Below are positions 51,713 to 61,699 of a DNA stretch of 64,000 nucleotides, piece by piece. The position numbers and the translations under genes are program-made. Under the pieces are notes generated by a model. The model saw only the letters and a list, made by a program, of their open reading frames with translations. It had not been told where the DNA came from and did no database searches. Source of the stretch: Sutterella massiliensis (GTDB lineage Bacteria; Pseudomonadota; Gammaproteobacteria; Burkholderiales; Burkholderiaceae_F); the NCBI RefSeq assembly GCF_016899755.1, contig NZ_JACJJC010000001.1:62001-126000 (forward strand). The letters run 5' to 3'. Position 1 is the first letter of the stretch. Each line of letters opens with the position of its first letter.

Positions 51713-52384
51713 ATGGCCGATCCCAAACCCATCCGTCTTATCGTCGGTCTCGGTAACCCGGGCGCCGAATACGTTCGCACGCGCCACAACGCAGGTTTCT
51801 GGCTTCTTGATGCACTCGCGCGGCGCGAAGGCGCCATGTTCCGCGAAGAGAGCAAGTTCAAGGGCGAAGTCTGCCGCGTGCGTCTCAACGGACACGACGT
51901 GTGGCTTCTGAAGCCCACGACCTTTATGAACGCATCCGGTCAGGCCGTTGTCGCACTCGCGCTCTACTACAAAATCCTGCCCGACGAGATCCTTGTCGTG
52001 CACGATGAGCTCGACCTGCCCCCGGGCTGCATGAAGCTTAAGTGCGGCGGCGGCAACGCCGGTCACAACGGCCTCAAGGACATTACTGCCAAACTCGGTA
52101 CACCCGACTTCTGGCGCCTTCGTCTCGGCACGGGACACCCCCGAACGCTCGGCCTGGCACAGCAGGTCTTTGATTTCGTTCTTTCCGCGCCGTCTGCCGA
52201 ACACGAAGAAGCCATCGAGCGCTGCATTAGTGAAGCGCTCAAGGTGACGGATCTCTTTGCCGAGGGTGACATGACGCGTGCAACCCGTTCACTCGCAAAA
52301 TTCGGTGCTCCGAAGAAGACGCCCTCGCCCAAGAAAGCCGCCAAGGATGAAGCCGCAACTGCCGAAAGCTCTTCGGCCAAATAA
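51713..52384 (+). CDS. pth: Peptidyl-tRNA hydrolase
   Basis: The 223-residue enzyme has [21 protein letters not shown] with the catalytic histidine, [29 protein letters not shown] with the conserved Asp and Asn, and a Lys/Ala-rich tail of about 30 residues. It recycles peptidyl-tRNA released from stalled ribosomes. A neighbouring ychF is common in proteobacteria. It sits about 110 bases after the helicase gene. Confidence 0.96.
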   Translation: MADPKPIRLIVGLGNPGAEYVRTRHNAGFWLLDALARREGAMFREESKFKGEVCRVRLNGHDVWLLKPTTFMNASGQAVVALALYYKILPDEILVVHDELDLPPGCMKLKCGGGNAGHNGLKDITAKLGTPDFWRLRLGTGHPRTLGLAQQVFDFVLSAPSAEHEEAIERCISEALKVTDLFAEGDMTRATRSLAKFGAPKKTPSPKKAAKDEAATAESSSAK

Positions 52385-52396
52385 AGCAAAATCCGC

Positions 52397-52942
52397 ATGA
52401 CGACGCTTCTGATCAGCCGCTGCCTTTTGGGGGTACCCTGCCGCTACGACGGACAAAGCAAACCCGTCGAGCTCGGAATGCTAGAGCTAGTCGCCTCTAA
52501 CTGCGCAATGGAGCTCGATTTCGTTGACATCTGTCCGGAGTCGGACGGCGGTCTCACCGCACCGCGTGCGCCGAGCGAAATCGAGCCTGGCGCGAGCGGT
52601 GAAGACGTGCTGAACGGCGGCGCTCTCGTACGCGACAAGGCTGGCGTTGACCGAACCGAAGCATTCGTACGAGGCGCGCAGCTTGCCTGCGCCAAAGCGC
52701 GAGAAAAGAGTACGCGCTTCGCGCTCCTCAAAGCCAAAAGCCCCTCCTGCGGCGTACATGCCATCTACGACGGCACTTTTTCAGGTCGTCTTACGTGTGG
52801 CAGAGGTGTTGCCGCTGCCGCACTTCAAGCGATGGGCGTGCAATGCTTTGACGAGACCGAATTGGGTGCGCTCGCGGCACTTCTGCAAACCGAAGCCCTC
52901 AACACGGCCAACGCGGACGGCAAAGCCGATTCGTTAAAATAG
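52397..52942 (+). CDS. DUF523 protein (TudS-like desulfidase family)
   Basis: The 181-residue protein has SRCLLGVPCRYDG (C9 and C15), DICPE (C46) and KAKSPSCG (C118), the conserved cysteine pattern of DUF523. A characterised member, TudS, uses a 4Fe-4S cluster held by family cysteines to remove sulphur from thiouracil. Iron-sulphur chemistry is therefore plausible here, but the substrate is unknown. It lies 12 bases after pth and precedes ychF, so it is likely co-transcribed with pth. Confidence 0.88.
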   Translation: MTTLLISRCLLGVPCRYDGQSKPVELGMLELVASNCAMELDFVDICPESDGGLTAPRAPSEIEPGASGEDVLNGGALVRDKAGVDRTEAFVRGAQLACAKAREKSTRFALLKAKSPSCGVHAIYDGTFSGRLTCGRGVAAAALQAMGVQCFDETELGALAALLQTEALNTANADGKADSLK

Positions 52943-53013
52943 TTGGTTCACGTTCGGTTCGAATGCTTTGCTTATCGAACCGCAAAACCATTTCCTATTA
53001 GAGAAGCACAACC

Positions 53014-54108
53014 ATGGGTTTGAAATGCGGCATCGTCGGACTCCCCAATGTCGGGAAGTCGACCATTTTCAATGCACTGACCAAGGCAGGCATCGCCGCC
53101 GAAAACTATCCGTTCTGCACGATCGAGCCCAATGTCGGCATCGTTGAGGTGCCCGATCCCCGTCTCGCGCAGCTCGCTGAAATCGTTCACCCCGAACGTA
53201 TCGTGCCCGCAGCGGTCGAATTCGTCGACATCGCCGGCCTCGTTGCCGGCGCGAGCAAGGGTGAAGGCCTCGGCAATCAGTTCCTCGCCAACATCCGAGA
53301 GTGCGACGCCATCGCACATATCGTGCGCTGCTTTGACGATGAAAACATCGTCCACGTCGCCGGCAAGGTTGACCCGATCGACGACATCAACGTCATCAAC
53401 ACCGAACTTGCGCTCGCCGACCTCGCCACGGTTGAAAAGGCGCTTAATCGCTACGCCAAGCAGGCCCGCTCGGGCGGCGACAAGGAAGCACTCAAGCTCG
53501 TGCTCGTGCTCGAAAAGATTCAGCCCTTCCTTAACGAGGGCAAGTCGGTTCGCGCAGCCAAGCTCACGAAGGAAGAGCTCGAAATCCTGCGTCCGCTTTT
53601 CCTGCTGACCGTCAAGCCCACGATGTACGTGGCCAACGTGGAAGATCACGGCTTCGAAAACAATCCGCTTCTGGATGCCGTTCGCGAACTCGCCGCGGCC
53701 GAACACGCCCCGGTCGTCGCCGTCTGCGCCAAGACCGAAGCCGAAATTGCCGACCTTGATGAGGCCGACAAGCAGATGTTTCTCGAAGACATGGGCATGC
53801 ATGAGCCCGGTCTCGACCGCGTCATTCGCGCAGCCTACGACCTGCTCGGTCTGCAGACGTACTTCACTGCGGGCGTGAAGGAAGTGCGCGCCTGGACGAT
53901 CCACAAGGGCGATACGGCGCCGCAGGCCGCCGGCGTCATCCACACCGACTTCGAGCGCGGCTTCATCCGTGCGCAGACGATCGGCTTTGACGACTACATT
54001 GCCTACGGCGGCGAGAAGGGTGCCCAGGAAGCCGGCAAAATGCGCGCCGAAGGTAAGGATTACGTCGTTCAGGACGGCGACGTGATGAACTTCCTTTTCA
54101 ACGTCTAA
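53014..54108 (+). CDS. ychF: Ribosome-binding ATPase/GTPase YchF
   Basis: The 364-residue Obg-family protein has [14 protein letters not shown], the [12 protein letters not shown] switch and the altered G4 motif NVED, which in YchF relatives gives ATP preference. A coiled-coil insertion and a C-terminal TGS domain ([28 protein letters not shown]) follow. It binds the ribosome and is linked to oxidative stress; here ahpC and ahpF lie about 700 bases downstream. Confidence 0.96.
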   Translation: MGLKCGIVGLPNVGKSTIFNALTKAGIAAENYPFCTIEPNVGIVEVPDPRLAQLAEIVHPERIVPAAVEFVDIAGLVAGASKGEGLGNQFLANIRECDAIAHIVRCFDDENIVHVAGKVDPIDDINVINTELALADLATVEKALNRYAKQARSGGDKEALKLVLVLEKIQPFLNEGKSVRAAKLTKEELEILRPLFLLTVKPTMYVANVEDHGFENNPLLDAVRELAAAEHAPVVAVCAKTEAEIADLDEADKQMFLEDMGMHEPGLDRVIRAAYDLLGLQTYFTAGVKEVRAWTIHKGDTAPQAAGVIHTDFERGFIRAQTIGFDDYIAYGGEKGAQEAGKMRAEGKDYVVQDGDVMNFLFNV

Positions 54109-54178
54109 AGAACCTTTGCTTGACGCCCGGCCGCCGTCCGAGAGGCGAGCGGCCGCACCATGGGCCGGAGTGCCGCAG

Positions 54179-54206
54179 TTGTCGGCCTTCGGCCTTCGTT
54201 TATACT
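54179..54206 (+). promoter_or_regulatory. Possible sigma-70 promoter of the HTH gene
   Basis: TTGTCG at 54179-54184 and TATACT at 54201-54206, spaced 16 bases, with transcription expected about 27 bases before the ATG at 54240. Confidence 0.45.
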
Positions 54207-54239
54207 GACTGCGAACAACAGGATCGAGCCGAGAGCCGC

Positions 54240-54665
54240 ATGGCCCTCGGAAACCGTCCTCATTCTTCACTCTCGCCCCCGATCCCCGCTACGCAGATGG
54301 CAACCACTTCCACCAAGAAACGTCAGGAAACCGGTCGACGCCTTCGCGAGGAGCGCGAGCGCCTCGGCTACACGCCTCAGCAGATCGCTCAACTGCTCGG
54401 CGTGCCCATCGATGTCTACGCGCGCTTCGAGTCCGGCGAAGCCGATCCGGGCATCTATCGTATGCCGCGACTCTATGCCTGCGGCTTTGACATTCTCTAC
54501 ATCATTGCCGACGAACGGCATCTCGTCGTGGAAGAAGAAAACGAACTTCTGCTTCGTTTTCGCGAACTTTCACAGCGCGGCCGCGCCTCTATCTTTACGA
54601 CACTCGATGCACTGGAGCGACTCGCTCCGAACATCAGACGAGAACTTAGAAAGCGATTCCGCTGA
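54240..54665 (+). CDS. Small XRE-family HTH transcriptional regulator
   Basis: The product of about 141 residues has a Cro/CI-type helix-turn-helix (GRRLREERERLGYTPQQIAQLLGVPIDVYARFESGEADPG). A C-terminal helix-rich extension (EENELLLRFRELSQRGRASIFTTL) follows, as in small phage- or toxin-linked regulators. The ATG at 54240 has a weak GAGAG before it. An ATG at 54297 would give 122 residues and drop an unstructured N-terminus. It lies before ahpC on the same strand. Its target is unknown. Confidence 0.75.
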   Translation: MALGNRPHSSLSPPIPATQMATTSTKKRQETGRRLREERERLGYTPQQIAQLLGVPIDVYARFESGEADPGIYRMPRLYACGFDILYIIADERHLVVEEENELLLRFRELSQRGRASIFTTLDALERLAPNIRRELRKRFR

Positions 54666-54739
54666 AAGCCCTACTCTGCTCCTGCCCAATGGATTCGGCA
54701 TTGTTTAACGCGCCGTTACAATAGCTAAAACCTACGAAT

Positions 54740-54769
54740 TTGCATGCGTTAATATTTTTCTGCTATATT
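54740..54769 (+). promoter_or_regulatory. ahpC promoter
   Basis: TTGCAT at 54740-54745 and TATATT at 54764-54769 with an 18-base spacer. ATAG-N7-CTAC at 54721-54735, just upstream, resembles half of an OxyR site (ATAG-N7-CTAT), but the second half is poor. Confidence 0.55.
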
Positions 54770-54778
54770 TCTGAAAAC

Positions 54779-54795
54779 GATCCGCGATACGGATC
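54779..54795 (+). other. Hairpin at the 5' end of the ahpC mRNA
   Basis: GATCCG-cgata-CGGATC starts about three bases after the expected transcription start at 54776. Hairpins this close to the 5' end can slow RNase E decay. Confidence 0.45.
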
Positions 54796-54819
54796 ATTCT
54801 CATTTAAAGGATTACCGCG

Positions 54820-55383
54820 ATGTCTCTGCTCAGAACTGAAATTCAGCCCTTTTCGGTCGATGCCTTCCAGAACGGCGCCTTCAAGAAGGTGACGGATGCC
54901 GATCTCAAGGGTCACTGGTCCGTCGTTTTCTTCTACCCGGCCGACTTCACCTTCGTCTGCCCGACGGAACTTGAAGACCTCGCCGACCACTACGAGGAAT
55001 TCAAGAAGCTCGGCGTCGAGATCTACTCCGTTTCGACCGATACGCATTTCACGCACAAGGCTTGGCATGAAAGCTCCCAGGCTGTCGGTAAGGTTCAGTT
55101 CCCGATGCTCGGCGACCCGGCCTTTGTTCTCTCGCGTAACTTTGATGTCCTGATCGAGGAAGCCGGCCTGGCCGAGCGCGGCACGTTCGTGATCAACCCC
55201 GAAGGCAAGATCGTCGCGATGGAACACCACGACGAAGGCATTGGCCGTGATGCTGCTGAACTCCTTCGCAAGGTCGAAGCTGCGCAGTACGTCGAACAGA
55301 ACCCCGGCCAGGTCTGCCCGGCCCGCTGGCGCCCGGGTTCGGCGACGCTCACCCCGTCGTTCGACCTCGTCGGCAAGATCTAA
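54820..55383 (+). CDS. ahpC: Alkyl hydroperoxide reductase subunit C (peroxiredoxin)
   Basis: The 187-residue typical 2-Cys peroxiredoxin has the peroxidatic cysteine in [15 protein letters not shown] (near residue 47) and the resolving cysteine in PGQVCPARW near the C-terminus. It reduces hydrogen peroxide and alkyl peroxides with AhpF. AAAGGA precedes the ATG. It is followed by a hairpin and then ahpF, so it can be expressed above ahpF. Confidence 0.97.
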   Translation: MSLLRTEIQPFSVDAFQNGAFKKVTDADLKGHWSVVFFYPADFTFVCPTELEDLADHYEEFKKLGVEIYSVSTDTHFTHKAWHESSQAVGKVQFPMLGDPAFVLSRNFDVLIEEAGLAERGTFVINPEGKIVAMEHHDEGIGRDAAELLRKVEAAQYVEQNPGQVCPARWRPGSATLTPSFDLVGKI

Positions 55384-55461
55384 TCACTGCTGACGCACAC
55401 TAGGAGCGCTTTTTCGAGGGAGGGTTCACCAAGCCCCTCTCAGCGAAAATTCCGCCGCAAA

Positions 55462-55500
55462 AAAGGGCCTCGCATTGATGCGCAGGCCCTTTGTCTTGAG
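55462..55500 (+). terminator. Hairpin between ahpC and ahpF (terminator or attenuator)
   Basis: AAAGGGCCT at 55462-55470 pairs with AGGCCCTTT at 55484-55492, and an inner CGC/GCG stem shortens the loop. The following T tract is interrupted, so it may limit rather than stop read-through into ahpF. Confidence 0.55.
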
Positions 55501-55531
55501 AACTCTTCTTCTGCCGACCGCAGCCTGTTAC

Positions 55532-57085
55532 ATGCTCGACACCGCTACCAAAACACAGCTCAAGGTCTACCTCGACAAACTCGTTGAGCCGATCGTCTTC
55601 AAAACCGCTTTTGACAACTCCGACGCTTCGCGCCAGATGGCCGAGCTTCTCGCCGATACCGCTGGCCTCTCGGACAAAATTTCCGTCGTTGCGGACAATG
55701 CGGACGGTCTGCGCCGTCCGAGCTTTTCCATCTCGGGGACGAGCACGGACATGAAAATCCGTTTTGCGGCGCTGCCGATGGGGCACGAATTCGCGTCCTT
55801 CATTCTCGCGATGCTTCAGGCAAGCGGCTATCCGAGCAAGGCGGACCCGAAAATTCTCGAGCGCATCCGTACACTCTCGGGCGACTTTAAGTTCGAAGTT
55901 TTTATGTCGCTCACTTGCCACAACTGTCCGGACGTTGTGCAGGCGCTCACGTTGATGGCTTCGCTTAACCCGAACATTTCAACCACCGTGATTGACGGCG
56001 GCCTCTTTGAAGAAGAGGTGAGAGCGCGCCACGTGCTTGCCGTGCCCGCCGTTTTCCTCAACGGCGAACCGTTCCTTTCGGGGCGCCGCGAACTCGTGGA
56101 AATCGTTGAGAAGCTCGACAGCGAATTCGCCTCGCGAAACGCCGCAGCGCTCTCGGAAAAACCAGTTTTCGACGTGCTTGTTCTCGGCGCGGGTCCCGCG
56201 GGCGCAACCGCAGCTATTTACGCAGCGCGCAAAGGTCTTCGCACGGGTATCGTCGCCGAGCGGCTCGGCGGTCAAGTCAACGAAACCGCCGACATCGAAA
56301 ACTTCACTTCGCAGCTCAAGGTTGACGGCCCGGCGCTCGGCTCGGCCTTCATGCGCCATGTTCAGAGCTACGGCGTTGATACGATCTCGCCTGCCGTCGC
56401 TGACAGCGTCGAACGGACCGAGGATGGCCTTTGGCGTGTGAGGCTCGAATCGGGCGCAGAGCTTCGCACGAAGACTCTCATCGGTGCGACGGGTGCACGT
56501 TGGCGCACCCTCGGCGTACCGGGTGAAGACGATTACCGGGGCAAAGGGGTGGCTTACTGCCCGCACTGTGACGGTCCGCTCTTCAAGGGCAAGGATGTCG
56601 CCGTAATCGGCGGCGGAAACTCGGGGGTTGAAGCCGCTATTGACCTCGCGGGGATCTGCAGAAGCGTTACGCTGCTGCAACGCGGCAGTGCCCTGACGGC
56701 CGACGAAGTGCTTCAAAAGCGCCTTGCGGCCTGCAAGAACGCCACCGTCATTCTTAACACCGCAGTCTCCTCGCTCGAGGGCGACGGTCAGACGCTCACG
56801 GGTATTCGCTACACGGACAAAACGACGGGTGAAGATAAAACGCTCTCCGTTGCCGGCGCCTTCGTTCAAATCGGTCTCATTCCCAATACGGAATGGGCTG
56901 CCGGGACGCTTGAGCGCAATGCTTGGAACGAGATCGTCGTCGACAGTCGCTGCCGCACATCGGCCGAAGCGCTCTTTGCCGCAGGTGACTGTACGGACGT
57001 ACCCTACAAGCAGATCGTCATCGCTCTCGGCGAAGGCGCCAAGGCGGCACTGAGTGCCTTCGACTGGCTCATCCGCAACGAGTAA
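55532..57085 (+). CDS. ahpF: Alkyl hydroperoxide reductase subunit F
   Basis: The 517-residue flavoprotein has an N-terminal double thioredoxin fold with the CHNC redox pair (SLTCHNCPDVV). A thioredoxin-reductase-like part follows, with FAD-binding GAGPAGATAAIYAAR, NADH-binding GGGNSGVEAA and the CPHC redox pair. It passes electrons from NADH to AhpC. The ATG at 55532 gives the family's MLDTATKTQLKVYL start; the longer open frame upstream overlaps the intergenic hairpin. Confidence 0.97.
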   Translation: MLDTATKTQLKVYLDKLVEPIVFKTAFDNSDASRQMAELLADTAGLSDKISVVADNADGLRRPSFSISGTSTDMKIRFAALPMGHEFASFILAMLQASGYPSKADPKILERIRTLSGDFKFEVFMSLTCHNCPDVVQALTLMASLNPNISTTVIDGGLFEEEVRARHVLAVPAVFLNGEPFLSGRRELVEIVEKLDSEFASRNAAALSEKPVFDVLVLGAGPAGATAAIYAARKGLRTGIVAERLGGQVNETADIENFTSQLKVDGPALGSAFMRHVQSYGVDTISPAVADSVERTEDGLWRVRLESGAELRTKTLIGATGARWRTLGVPGEDDYRGKGVAYCPHCDGPLFKGKDVAVIGGGNSGVEAAIDLAGICRSVTLLQRGSALTADEVLQKRLAACKNATVILNTAVSSLEGDGQTLTGIRYTDKTTGEDKTLSVAGAFVQIGLIPNTEWAAGTLERNAWNEIVVDSRCRTSAEALFAAGDCTDVPYKQIVIALGEGAKAALSAFDWLIRNE

Positions 57086-57185
57086 ACACTTCGAGAGACG
57101 GCATGGGGGTGCGTGTCGCTGCCGCTCGAGCTGTGGCAAACTGTCGCCACTTTGAGTTTCGACGAGCTTCGAGCTCCGCGCCCAC

Positions 57186-59411
57186 ATGCGATACCTGCGC
57201 TACTTTCTCACCGTTCTCCTGATCCTCGCCGTCCTGACGCTTATCGTTGTGACGGCGCAGTTCTTCTTCACGACGCCCGAACGCGTCGGAGCACGTCTCA
57301 ATCATTTTCTTGAGGTGACGGCAGGCCTCAGGCTTGAAAATCCGCAGCCCGCCGAGCTCAAGCGCTTTCCGAAACTCGTCGCAACCCTCCCTGCTGGCGA
57401 AATCGTCGATGTAAAGACTGGCTGTGCGCTCGGTGCGTTCGATCGCGCGGTCTTCACGCTCGAACCTTTCGCGCTCTTTGCCGAAACACCCAAAATCGCC
57501 CGCATTGAAGTGGACGGTGCCGTACTGGAGGTCCCCACCGAGCGCATCCGACTTCCGCGTTCCGCGCAGTCCTCTGTGACCGAACCTCCGACTGACGAAG
57601 CTCGCGTCGGGAACGAAGAGCTCGACCGAATCGAACAACCTAAAAAACCGGGAATTTCGAGCGAATCCGACGTTTTCTGGACAATTAATGAAATCGAACT
57701 GCGCGACGCCGAAATTCGTCTCTCAGGTGCCGCGTCCGGCGCAACGCTCACAGGAACGCGCCTCGTACTCAGGGACTTCTCGGAAAACGGTGCGACGCTT
57801 CAAATCAACACCGCTCTTATAGCCGGCGGCTTCAAGGGCGAGTTCCTCGGATCGACCGCTGTCACCCGAAGCAAGGATGGTCGCCTGAGGGCCAATGCCC
57901 TCAGTACCGCTTTCTCTGGCCTTGCCTTCGAAGAAAAGACTGAGCTCTCGCTCGCGGCCGATTCACTCGTGCTAGCAAACGAAGGGCTCGAGGTCTCGAA
58001 TCTGTCGGTTCGCGCACAAAGTGCGGAAGGTCTCACGCTTTCGGCAACTGCCCCTCGCGCCAGACTCACCGAGGCGGATTTTGCCGCCGTACTCCGAATC
58101 GACGTACAAGCTCGAGTCGGCGAGGAAACGCTCAACTTTCTTGCCAGCGGCTCGCTCGAACACGCCTTCGGAACAGGTCGCACTGCACTTTCGCAGCTCG
58201 CAATCGATACGGCTCCGGGGAATGCCGCCGGCGCTGCAAACCGTCTGACCGGCTCCCTTGAGATTGATCGCACCGAGCGCTCGGGCGCCGTTGCGCTCGA
58301 CGGCTTCTTCTTCGGAGCACCCGCCGAACTCAAAGCACGCATTGCGCTTCCCGGCCTTTCGCCGAGCGAGCGCCCGTTGCTCGAAGGACGCATTCGCACG
58401 GGCGAGCCGACCGAACACGAGACCGCGCTTCTCGGCCTTTTTGCGCGAGCCGCCCGCCACATCGACTTCAAGGGCACGCTCGACTTCACTGGACTTGCCG
58501 CCGATGCGCAGGCCACCGCATTCCAGGCCGATGTCATTGCCCAAGCCGGACGCGTCACGGTCTCGAGCCGTAATGCGCAGTGTTTCTCTGGTGAAACTGC
58601 CTTCACGGCAACGCTCGCTCCCGACGCAACTTGGCGAGCGAAAGCTGTCATCGCAGACGGCAGCGCCGGAAGTCTTTTTGGTGTACTCGGCTTCTCGCCG
58701 GTCGCCTCGGGTGTTCTGAGCGGCGAACTTGTCGCCTCAGGCCGCATATCCGCAGAGACCTACCTCTCGAAACTGGAAGCTCGCGGGGTTGTTCGAACGG
58801 GGGTGCTCAAGGGGTTCGACCTCGTCAAAGCCGTTGACATCCTCGTTGCAGATCGCCCGGAAGAAACGCCTCCCGAAGTGGTGAAGCCCGAAGCTGCAAC
58901 GCCCTTTGAGACACTTCGCTTCGATGTGTGTCTGGGTTGCAGCTCCGTGGACGAAGCTCCGGCCGTCGAAATCAAAGGCGAAGCGCTCGGCGAAAACTGG
59001 CATGCTGGATTCTCAGGTACCCGCAGCGCCCTGCAGACACGCTTTGACGTTGCTCTGGGCGAGGATCGTCCGCATGTGCCGCTTGCGGCGGAACTCAAGC
59101 GCAGCGCCTCACCGACTGCATATGTTTGGACACCTGATTGGCAACGCGCCTACGCGCACGTCGAAGAGATCCTCCCAAGCGGCTTCTCAATCGAAGGGGC
59201 GTTGCGCCGCTTCAAGCGTACGCTACGCGATTTCTGGGAAGGACTCGAGGCGCCGGCGTTACCGAGCTTTGAAGAATCAATCTCGACACCGAACTTTGAG
59301 CTGCCGACGCTCCCCGACAACTGGCGTTGGCCGTGGGAGGACGACGCACCCGCACAGACTGCCCCGAGCGCGCCGATGGCGGAAACCAACGCCGATCCCC
59401 GATCAATTTGA
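57186..59411 (+). CDS. AsmA-like envelope protein
   Basis: The 741-residue protein has one N-terminal transmembrane helix (about 5-25, RYFLTVLLILAVLTLIVVTAQ) and a very long beta-rich periplasmic part of repeating hydrophobic patterns. The middle region carries the AsmA-like GTLDFTGLAADAQ and the VSGELVASG-type strands near the end. AsmA-family proteins help phospholipid transport to the outer membrane. Function here is inferred from architecture. The last 60 residues are Pro/Ser-rich. Confidence 0.75.
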   Translation: MRYLRYFLTVLLILAVLTLIVVTAQFFFTTPERVGARLNHFLEVTAGLRLENPQPAELKRFPKLVATLPAGEIVDVKTGCALGAFDRAVFTLEPFALFAETPKIARIEVDGAVLEVPTERIRLPRSAQSSVTEPPTDEARVGNEELDRIEQPKKPGISSESDVFWTINEIELRDAEIRLSGAASGATLTGTRLVLRDFSENGATLQINTALIAGGFKGEFLGSTAVTRSKDGRLRANALSTAFSGLAFEEKTELSLAADSLVLANEGLEVSNLSVRAQSAEGLTLSATAPRARLTEADFAAVLRIDVQARVGEETLNFLASGSLEHAFGTGRTALSQLAIDTAPGNAAGAANRLTGSLEIDRTERSGAVALDGFFFGAPAELKARIALPGLSPSERPLLEGRIRTGEPTEHETALLGLFARAARHIDFKGTLDFTGLAADAQATAFQADVIAQAGRVTVSSRNAQCFSGETAFTATLAPDATWRAKAVIADGSAGSLFGVLGFSPVASGVLSGELVASGRISAETYLSKLEARGVVRTGVLKGFDLVKAVDILVADRPEETPPEVVKPEAATPFETLRFDVCLGCSSVDEAPAVEIKGEALGENWHAGFSGTRSALQTRFDVALGEDRPHVPLAAELKRSASPTAYVWTPDWQRAYAHVEEILPSGFSIEGALRRFKRTLRDFWEGLEAPALPSFEESISTPNFELPTLPDNWRWPWEDDAPAQTAPSAPMAETNADPRSI

Positions 59412-59432
59412 TTTGATCGCAAAGGCTACTGT

Positions 59433-59936
59433 CTAACCGTGCTTGGCTTTCCGGGCGCGGTCAGCGGCCGTCTGAAGAATGGGCCAGACAGCCGGAGGAA
59501 CGAACTGTGAGGCGTCAGCCCCCCCAAGCAGAGCAATTTCACGCACGAACGTGCCGCTCACGAACTGATAGTCGTCCGAAGGCGTGAGAAAAACCGTTTC
59601 AACATTGGGCATCAGACGCCGGTTCATACCGGCCATCTGAAATTCGTATTCAAAGTCGCTCACTGCACGCGCACCGCGCACGATTGCATCGATCCCGTTC
59701 TCAAGAACAAAGTTTTTCAAAAGTCCCTCGAATGCCCGAACCTCCACATTCGAGATCTCCGAACACGCAGCCTCAGCCGCGCGCAGACGCTCTTCTAGCG
59801 TGAGAAGCGGGTGCTTGCCGCTGCTTTTGGCGACCGCAACAATCACCTTCGGAAAGAGCTTGGCCGCACGTCGAACGATGTCCTCGTGTCCGCGCGTCAT
59901 GGGATCGAACGTCCCGGGATAAACCACCGTCGTCAT
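59433..59936 (-). CDS. coaD: Phosphopantetheine adenylyltransferase
   Basis: The 167-residue nucleotidyltransferase has [19 protein letters not shown] with the TxGH-type motif, and [15 protein letters not shown] in place of the common ISSTLVRE. It makes dephospho-CoA, the penultimate step to CoA. Its ATG overlaps the rsmD stop by four bases. rsmD and coaD are a conserved pair in bacteria. Confidence 0.96.
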   Translation of the reverse strand: MTTVVYPGTFDPMTRGHEDIVRRAAKLFPKVIVAVAKSSGKHPLLTLEERLRAAEAACSEISNVEVRAFEGLLKNFVLENGIDAIVRGARAVSDFEYEFQMAGMNRRLMPNVETVFLTPSDDYQFVSGTFVREIALLGGADASQFVPPAVWPILQTAADRARKAKHG

Positions 59937-60640
59937 TGCGCTTCCTCTTTGCGCTTAAGCTGAGCCTTCTGCGCTTTCGTTAGTTTTTCTTTGGGAAGCT
60001 TCGCCTGCCCCGCCATGAAAGAGCCGTTTCGGGCATAGAGTTCGAAAACAACCTGCCCGGCCGTCCCCCTGCGAACGCACGTGAGCGGCAGTCCGGTCAA
60101 ATCAAGCGCGCTACCCTCGGGGCGCTCGATATAAAGCAACCCCTCTTCCTTCATTCGCTCAAGCGCGGCGGCTGCCGCCTTCACTTGAAGCAACGCATCG
60201 TAGGGCGGATCAATGAAGATCACATCGTAAAGGCCCGCATCGGCGCGAATGAGCTCGAAAGCGTCCCCTCGGACGACACTACAACAGTCCTCCCCCTTAA
60301 GACGTCGAACCGACTCGTCGATTTTCGCCGCCGATTCGCCGTTTTTTTCAATGAGCCGCACACGCGCTGCGCCTCGGCTCGCCGCCTCAAGGCCCATGGC
60401 GCCCGACCCCGCAAAAAGATCGAGCGCCTCAAGCCCCTCAAGACTGCCGAGGAGATGGTTGAGCCAATCGAACACCGTTTCGCGAACACGCTCGGGCGTC
60501 GGCCGAAGCCCCGCGCGCGAAGCAACCGCCAGCGGGCTGCGCCGCCACTTACCACCCACGATTCTGACGACACCGCTTCCCGCCCTTGACGAACGACAGG
60601 TTGCTAAACTTGAAGGATTCGAGCGGCTGCGCTCTCCCAT
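59933..60640 (-). CDS. rsmD: 16S rRNA (guanine(966)-N(2))-methyltransferase
   Basis: The Rossmann-fold methyltransferase has [47 protein letters not shown] (SAM binding) and FIDPPYD (DPPY catalytic motif). A basic tail of about 30 residues, [17 protein letters not shown], follows the domain. It methylates G966 of 16S rRNA. I chose the ATG at 60640; an ATG at 60661 is in frame but would leave only 30 bases to the divergent ftsY start. Confidence 0.92.
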   Translation of the reverse strand: MGERSRSNPSSLATCRSSRAGSGVVRIVGGKWRRSPLAVASRAGLRPTPERVRETVFDWLNHLLGSLEGLEALDLFAGSGAMGLEAASRGAARVRLIEKNGESAAKIDESVRRLKGEDCCSVVRGDAFELIRADAGLYDVIFIDPPYDALLQVKAAAAALERMKEEGLLYIERPEGSALDLTGLPLTCVRRGTAGQVVFELYARNGSFMAGQAKLPKEKLTKAQKAQLKRKEEAQ

Positions 60641-60691
60641 TGCTCTGCTGCGACCGGACATTACGAAAAAAGACTTCTAACTGCTCTCTGT

Positions 60692-61651
60692 ATGAAATTC
60701 GGATCTTCTTCTGAAGGGTGGCTCTCCCGCCTCAAGAACGGCCTTGCACGCACACGCGTCAACATCGTCGGCCTCTTTTCCGGCGGCGTTGTCGACGAAG
60801 ACTTCCTTGAAGAACTGGAATATGCGCTCATCAGCGCCGACGTCGGCGTTGAAACCACGTCCCGTATCCTACAACGCCTTCGCGACGACATTAAGCTCAA
60901 GGGCCTCAAGACGCAGGAAGAAGTCCGCGTCTCGTTGCGCGACGCGCTCGCCGAAATTCTGAAGCCCGCCGAAGTCGCACTTGACGTCGAAACCTCAAAA
61001 CCCTTCGTCATCATGATGACGGGTGTTAACGGCGCAGGCAAAACGACAACAATCGGCAAACTGGCCAAATTCCTTGCCGAGGAAGGTAAGTCCGTCATTC
61101 TCGCAGCAGGCGACACGTTCCGCGCCGCCGCGCGCGAGCAGCTCGCCGTCTGGGGCGAGCGCAACCGTATCGAAGTGATTTCACAGACGGGCGGCGACCC
61201 CGCCGCCGTTGTTTTTGATGCGGTGAGCGCCGCCAAAGCCCGCGGCATTGACGTTGTCATCTGTGACACGGCCGGACGCCTGCCTACGCAGGCGAACCTC
61301 ATGGAAGAGCTTCGCCGCATCCACCGTTCGCAAAATAAGGCGCTCGAAGGTGCTCCGCACGAGGTGCTCCTTGTGCTCGATGGCACGAACGGCCAAAACG
61401 CGCTCGCGCAGGTAAAGGCCTTTGACGCGGCCGTCAAGGTCACGGGGCTTATCATCACGAAGCTCGACGGCACGGCCAAGGGCGGCGTACTGGCGGCCAT
61501 TTGCGCCATGCGCGCCGAAGCACCGCTACCGATCTATTTCATCGGCGTGGGCGAACAGCTCGCAGACCTACAGCGCTTCCGCGCCGTTCCGTTTGCCAAC
61601 GCACTCGTCGGACTCGACCCGGACTATCCGGAAACCGCATCGTCGAACTGA
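60692..61651 (+). CDS. ftsY: Signal recognition particle receptor FtsY
   Basis: The 319-residue SRP GTPase has a helical N domain, then [16 protein letters not shown] (P loop), DTFRAAAREQL, DTAGRLPTQANLM and TKLDGTAKGG. It has no acidic A domain, as in the short FtsY forms; membrane binding probably relies on the basic N-terminal helix (LSRLKNGLARTR). It receives SRP-ribosome complexes at the membrane. It diverges from rsmD. Confidence 0.96.
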   Translation: MKFGSSSEGWLSRLKNGLARTRVNIVGLFSGGVVDEDFLEELEYALISADVGVETTSRILQRLRDDIKLKGLKTQEEVRVSLRDALAEILKPAEVALDVETSKPFVIMMTGVNGAGKTTTIGKLAKFLAEEGKSVILAAGDTFRAAAREQLAVWGERNRIEVISQTGGDPAAVVFDAVSAAKARGIDVVICDTAGRLPTQANLMEELRRIHRSQNKALEGAPHEVLLVLDGTNGQNALAQVKAFDAAVKVTGLIITKLDGTAKGGVLAAICAMRAEAPLPIYFIGVGEQLADLQRFRAVPFANALVGLDPDYPETASSN

Positions 61652-61699
61652 TACCTAACCAACTGGGCAACCAGGTTCCCCTTTCGTAGAGATGCTCAA

